DNA from: Bacteroidota bacterium
GTDB lineage: Bacteria; Bacteroidota; Bacteroidia; UBA7662; CANHCV01
NCBI GenBank assembly: GCA_027488715.1
Contig: JAIYBD010000145.1
Span: 1-9,349 of the forward strand
DNA: 9,349 bases
Direction of reading: 5' to 3'
Shown here: piece after piece, positions 6,416 to 9,349 of the stretch
Numbering within the stretch: position 1 is the stretch's first letter
Layout: each line of letters opens with the position of its first letter
Notes under the pieces: generated by a model
What the model was told of the DNA's origin: nothing
The model's input: the letters and a program-made list of their open reading frames with translations, nothing else
Databases searched by the model: none
Translations under genes and position numbers: made by a program

Positions 6416-8209
6416 TCAATCCTGCTTTTTCACTGCTGATAAAATCTGAGATAAATTACCTTGATTTTCAACAACTTCAATCGTTCCATTTCCTGAAATT
6501 TTTATCAACTTGGAACAAACTTCTAAGGTGGATGGACGGTGTGCAATGATGAGCATGGTACAAGTTCCTTTCAATTCGTGAATGGTCGTTTGAACCATTT
6601 TTTCTGATTCATGATCCAAGGCCGAAGTCGCCTCATCAAAAATGAGTAAGGCTGGTTTTTTGATGAGTGCCCGAGCAATCGCGATGCGTTGCTTTTGTCC
6701 ACCAGAAAGCTTGGCTCCTTTTTCTCCAATCATGGTTTCAAGTCCATCGGGCAACGTTTCCACAAATTCCATCACGTGGGCTCGATTTGCTGCATCAAGA
6801 ATTTCCTCGCGGGAACATCCGGGTTTACCATAAGCGATGTTTTCAGAAATGGTTCCGTGGAATAACAATACTTCTTGGGGAACGATCGCGATGGAACGAC
6901 GTAAATCAATCAAAGGAATATCTTGAAAATTCACCCCATTCCACGAAATACTACCCGAATTGATTTCGAAAAAACGAAGCAACAGTTGCGCCAGGGTTGA
7001 CTTCCCTGCCCCACTCTTTCCGACGACCCCGTACATTTCTTGAGGGAGTAATTCCAGGTGAATGTTTTTAAAAACCTGGTGACTTGTTCGAGTTGGATAC
7101 GCGAAAGAAACATCTTCAAAAACGATTTTCCCTTCCGGTTGAAATCCGTTGCTCGGTTCTTTGATGTTTTCGCCGGGCTGACTCATCCACTCAAAAACCC
7201 GCTCAGAAGCGCCGATGGCGCGTTGAAAATCGGAAATCAAGGTAGAAAGGGAACCCATGCTCGCCCCCACCATGGCACTGTAAGTAATGAAACTGATGAG
7301 AGAACCCAGTGAAAGATTTCCTTTTTGGACCTCTAAGAATCCAAGAAAAATGATGCCGATGATCGCGCCAAACACCACGAGAATGATAAAGGAAGAAAAC
7401 ATGGCGCGAAAAAGTCCCCCCCGAATTCCGAAACGCACCACTTCAGAAAGGTTTTCGCGAAAACGCTTGATTTCGTACCACTCGTTTCCAAATGCTTTAA
7501 CCGTGGTGATGTTTTGCATGGATTCATCCAAAACAGCTTGGCTATCGGCCATTTTTTGCTGGGCCTTTCTCGCCATCTTCCGAATAAAAATTCCAAAAAA
7601 TATCGCCAAACCAATGAGCACAGGAAAAACGCCCAACATGATGAGGGTTAATTTCGTAGAGGTTTGAGTAAACAAAAAAATCACCCCGCCAATGATCACG
7701 AGAAACTGACGAATGAGTTCGGCGGAGGTAGTGGTAATCGTATCCTGAATGTAACTCAAGTCCAAGGTTACCCGACTGTTGAGTTCGCCCACTTTTTGAT
7801 CTTGAAAAAACCGAATGGGTTGGGCGATGAGGTTTTCATACACCTTTGAGCGAATATCGTACAACACCTTTTCACCGATGCGAACAAAAAAGAGAACCCT
7901 GAAAAAAGAGAGAAATGCCTGAATACCGAAAACGGCAATGAGCCAACCCAACAAACCGTATAGGCCACCCAACCAAGGAGCGATGGGCTTCCCATTCACT
8001 AAATCGGTGAGTTTGCCGATGAACCACGGAAACATGAGCGAAAACCCACTTCCGACAATTAAAAACAACAAACCCGAAGCAAACAACCATCGATGAGGAC
8101 GAAGATGTTGCAAAATCCATTTGAGTTGTTTGAGCGATTGGAGGGAAATTTTTGCTCGTTGTCCCTCTTGCGTCAGAGGAGCACCGCTGTTTAAACTGGG
8201 TCGTGCCAT
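6416..8209 (-). CDS. ABC exporter, MsbA/ABCB-like half transporter, 597 residues
   Basis: This inner-membrane half transporter would work as a homodimer, using ATP to export a lipid, drug or other hydrophobic substrate. The membrane domain has six likely helices near residues 41-64, 80-109, 166-181, 187-209, 270-292 and 299-324. The ATPase domain is complete: A-loop Tyr371, Walker A GKSGAGKST (397-405), Q-loop Gln445, signature LSGGQ (501-505), Walker B LLIFDEAT with Asp525 and Glu526, D-loop SALD (529-532) and switch His557. All catalytic residues are present. I take ATG 8209 (MARPSLNSG) as the start; the frame opens further to a TTG at 8236, which would add nine residues lacking conservation signs. 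The stop is TGA at 6416-6418. It is divergent from pckA. Sequence alone does not separate MsbA, which flips lipid A precursors, from multidrug exporters of the same fold. Confidence 0.95.
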   Translation of the reverse strand: MARPSLNSGAPLTQEGQRAKISLQSLKQLKWILQHLRPHRWLFASGLLFLIVGSGFSLMFPWFIGKLTDLVNGKPIAPWLGGLYGLLGWLIAVFGIQAFLSFFRVLFFVRIGEKVLYDIRSKVYENLIAQPIRFFQDQKVGELNSRVTLDLSYIQDTITTTSAELIRQFLVIIGGVIFLFTQTSTKLTLIMLGVFPVLIGLAIFFGIFIRKMARKAQQKMADSQAVLDESMQNITTVKAFGNEWYEIKRFRENLSEVVRFGIRGGLFRAMFSSFIILVVFGAIIGIIFLGFLEVQKGNLSLGSLISFITYSAMVGASMGSLSTLISDFQRAIGASERVFEWMSQPGENIKEPSNGFQPEGKIVFEDVSFAYPTRTSHQVFKNIHLELLPQEMYGVVGKSGAGKSTLAQLLLRFFEINSGSISWNGVNFQDIPLIDLRRSIAIVPQEVLLFHGTISENIAYGKPGCSREEILDAANRAHVMEFVETLPDGLETMIGEKGAKLSGGQKQRIAIARALIKKPALLIFDEATSALDHESEKMVQTTIHELKGTCTMLIIAHRPSTLEVCSKLIKISGNGTIEVVENQGNLSQILSAVKKQD

Positions 8210-8317
8210 GGTGCAAAATTCGTGATAAATCGGCAATGAACGTTCAGGAAAAAGTCATGAAAATCAGTTTTTTTGGATGAAATAAATCCGTATTTTTGCG
8301 CAACAAAACTCAAGTAC
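8210..8317. promoter_or_regulatory. Divergent intergenic region between the ABC exporter gene and pckA
   Basis: The 108-base spacer holds the pckA promoter and a 10-base perfect palindrome, TGAACGTTCA, at 8237-8246. I find no good TAnnTTTG for the exporter on the minus strand. The palindrome lies 28 bases upstream of the exporter ATG and about 26 bases upstream of the pckA -33 region, so a protein bound there could affect either gene. Confidence 0.5.
8272..8298 (+). promoter_or_regulatory. pckA promoter
   Basis: TATTTTTG at 8291-8298 matches the Bacteroidota -7 consensus TAnnTTTG exactly. TTTG at 8272-8275 is the best -33 element, at a short spacing of 15 bases against the usual 17-23. Transcription would start near 8305, giving a leader of only about 13 bases before the ATG at 8318. 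No Shine-Dalgarno sequence is present. Confidence 0.65.
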
Positions 8318-9349
8318 ATGAAAGAATTTGGCATGAAGTCGGCTCAAGCATCCTTGATGGGAGCTGGAATTGCTACGGTTTCCGAGGCTCATTGGAATTT
8401 AACTCCTGCTCAATTGGTAGCAGAATCCATTAAAAATGGTGAAGGCGTTTTAACCGACACCGGCGCTTTGGCCGTTGATACCGGTAAATTCACAGGCCGT
8501 TCTCCCAAAGACCGATTCGTTGTTCGAGATGCAAAAACCGAAAACACGGTTTGGTGGGGAGATGTGAACATCGCTTTCGCTCCTGAGAAATTCGACGCTT
8601 TGCACCAAAAAGTTGCCGCTTACTTGTCCGATAAAAAGGTGTACGTTCGCGACAACTACGTTTGCGCTGATTCTGCTTACCGCTTGACGGTTCGAACCAT
8701 TACCGAGTGGGCCTTCAGTAACCTTTTCGCCGATAACTTATTCAATCGTTTCGAGCGCAATCAATTGGAGGCGTTGGCTTCCACCGATTGGACCATCCTT
8801 TGCGCTCCTGGTTTCCACGCCAACCCTGAAGTTGACGGAACCCGCCAATCTAATTTCGCCATCATCAACTTCACCAAACAAATGGTGTTGATCGGTGGAA
8901 CGGGATATACCGGAGAGATCAAGAAATCCATCTTCTCCATTTTGAATTACATCTTACCTGAAGAAAAGCAAACCCTTTCCATGCACTGTTCTGCGAACTT
9001 GGGCAAGGACGGCGACACTGCCATTTTCTTCGGACTTTCTGGAACCGGAAAAACTACGCTTTCTGCCGATCCTAACCGCAACTTGATTGGTGACGACGAG
9101 CACGGTTGGGGTGAGAATTCCATCTTTAACTTTGAAGGTGGTTGCTATGCGAAATGCGTGAACCTAACCGAAGAAAAAGAGCCTCAAATTTGGAAAGCCA
9201 TTAAATTTGGAGCCATCGTAGAAAACACCAATTTCATTGCTGGAACTTCTACCGTAGATTTTGATAACATTGAAAAAACGGAAAACACCCGTGTTGCTTA
9301 TCCCATTCACCACATCGACGGAGCGGTAATTCCTTCGGTTGGTGGAGTA
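8318..9349 (+). CDS. pckA: Phosphoenolpyruvate carboxykinase (ATP), N-terminal 344 codons (partial, runs off right edge)
   Basis: The enzyme (EC 4.1.1.49) converts oxaloacetate and ATP to phosphoenolpyruvate, CO2 and ADP in the cytoplasm, the first step of gluconeogenesis. The visible part has the substrate-binding RSPKDRF (61-67), GGTGYTGEIKK (193-203) with metal-binding Lys203, SMHCSAN (221-227) with His223, the P-loop GLSGTGKTT (239-247), the kinase-2 aspartates IGDDEHGW (257-264), NFEGGCYAKC (271-280) and Arg325. These line up with the active-site residues of the E. coli enzyme at an offset of 8-10. Full-length members have about 530-540 residues, so the lid and adenine-binding C-terminal part are missing only because the window ends. 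The start is the ATG at 8318; ATG 8333 is possible but less likely, being further from the promoter. The ATP-dependent family, not the GTP one, is shown by the P-loop and RSPKD motifs. Confidence 0.97.
   Translation, partial: MKEFGMKSAQASLMGAGIATVSEAHWNLTPAQLVAESIKNGEGVLTDTGALAVDTGKFTGRSPKDRFVVRDAKTENTVWWGDVNIAFAPEKFDALHQKVAAYLSDKKVYVRDNYVCADSAYRLTVRTITEWAFSNLFADNLFNRFERNQLEALASTDWTILCAPGFHANPEVDGTRQSNFAIINFTKQMVLIGGTGYTGEIKKSIFSILNYILPEEKQTLSMHCSANLGKDGDTAIFFGLSGTGKTTLSADPNRNLIGDDEHGWGENSIFNFEGGCYAKCVNLTEEKEPQIWKAIKFGAIVENTNFIAGTSTVDFDNIEKTENTRVAYPIHHIDGAVIPSVGGV

Noticed and set aside
6217..6549. Plus-strand open frame spanning the sigma gene start, the spacer and the exporter gene end
   Set aside because: It overlaps two solid genes on the other strand and its translation is low in complexity with no family features.
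8210..8236. Nine-residue N-terminal extension of the ABC exporter from a TTG start at 8236
   Set aside because: The upstream start is TTG, the added residues show no family signal, and the ATG at 8209 gives a normal N terminus for the family.
1..9349. CRISPR array, tRNA or rRNA gene, insertion sequence, phage gene or defence system
   Set aside because: No regularly spaced repeats, cloverleaf, transposase, integrase or nuclease-type genes were seen on either strand.

Overview
The window reads as chromosomal DNA of a member of the Bacteroidota, most likely Flavobacteriales or a close relative. Four signs support this. One protein has a signal peptide and a C-terminal type A sorting domain of the type IX secretion system (T9SS). 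Several upstream regions carry the TAnnTTTG -7 element of Bacteroidota promoters. Start codons lack clear Shine-Dalgarno sequences. The sigma factor and the 483-residue helical protein look like Bacteroidota families. Genus cannot be set from the sequence alone. Nothing suggests a plasmid, phage or insertion sequence.

Layout. Positions 1-1582 (minus) hold the first 527 codons of DnaE, the replicative DNA polymerase III alpha subunit; the gene runs off the left edge. A 293-base divergent spacer with inverted repeats and a possible promoter separates it from a plus-strand gene (1876-3327) for an uncharacterised helical 483-residue protein. That gene ends against a perfect 22-bp-arm hairpin (3337-3381), which also serves the convergent minus-strand gene 3391-5520, a 709-residue secreted T9SS cargo protein. 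Upstream of it on the minus strand lie a 57-codon gene that I find by reading the strand (5554-5727) and an ECF-type sigma factor (5757-6311). Next come an MsbA/ABCB-type ABC exporter (6416-8209, minus) and, divergently, the first 344 codons of ATP-dependent phosphoenolpyruvate carboxykinase (8318 to the right edge).

How the parts may work together. DnaE, the exporter and PEP carboxykinase are housekeeping genes with no evident link to each other. The unit worth attention is sigma factor, 57-residue protein, T9SS cargo: three same-strand genes with gaps of 29 and 33 bases. The small protein resembles the N-terminal sigma-binding part of anti-sigma factors but has no membrane segment, and its start codon sits at the foot of a small hairpin. 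The cargo gene also seems to have its own promoter. Whether the sigma factor and small protein control the cargo gene is inference. No wholly new system is evident; this module and the 483-residue protein are the least explained parts.
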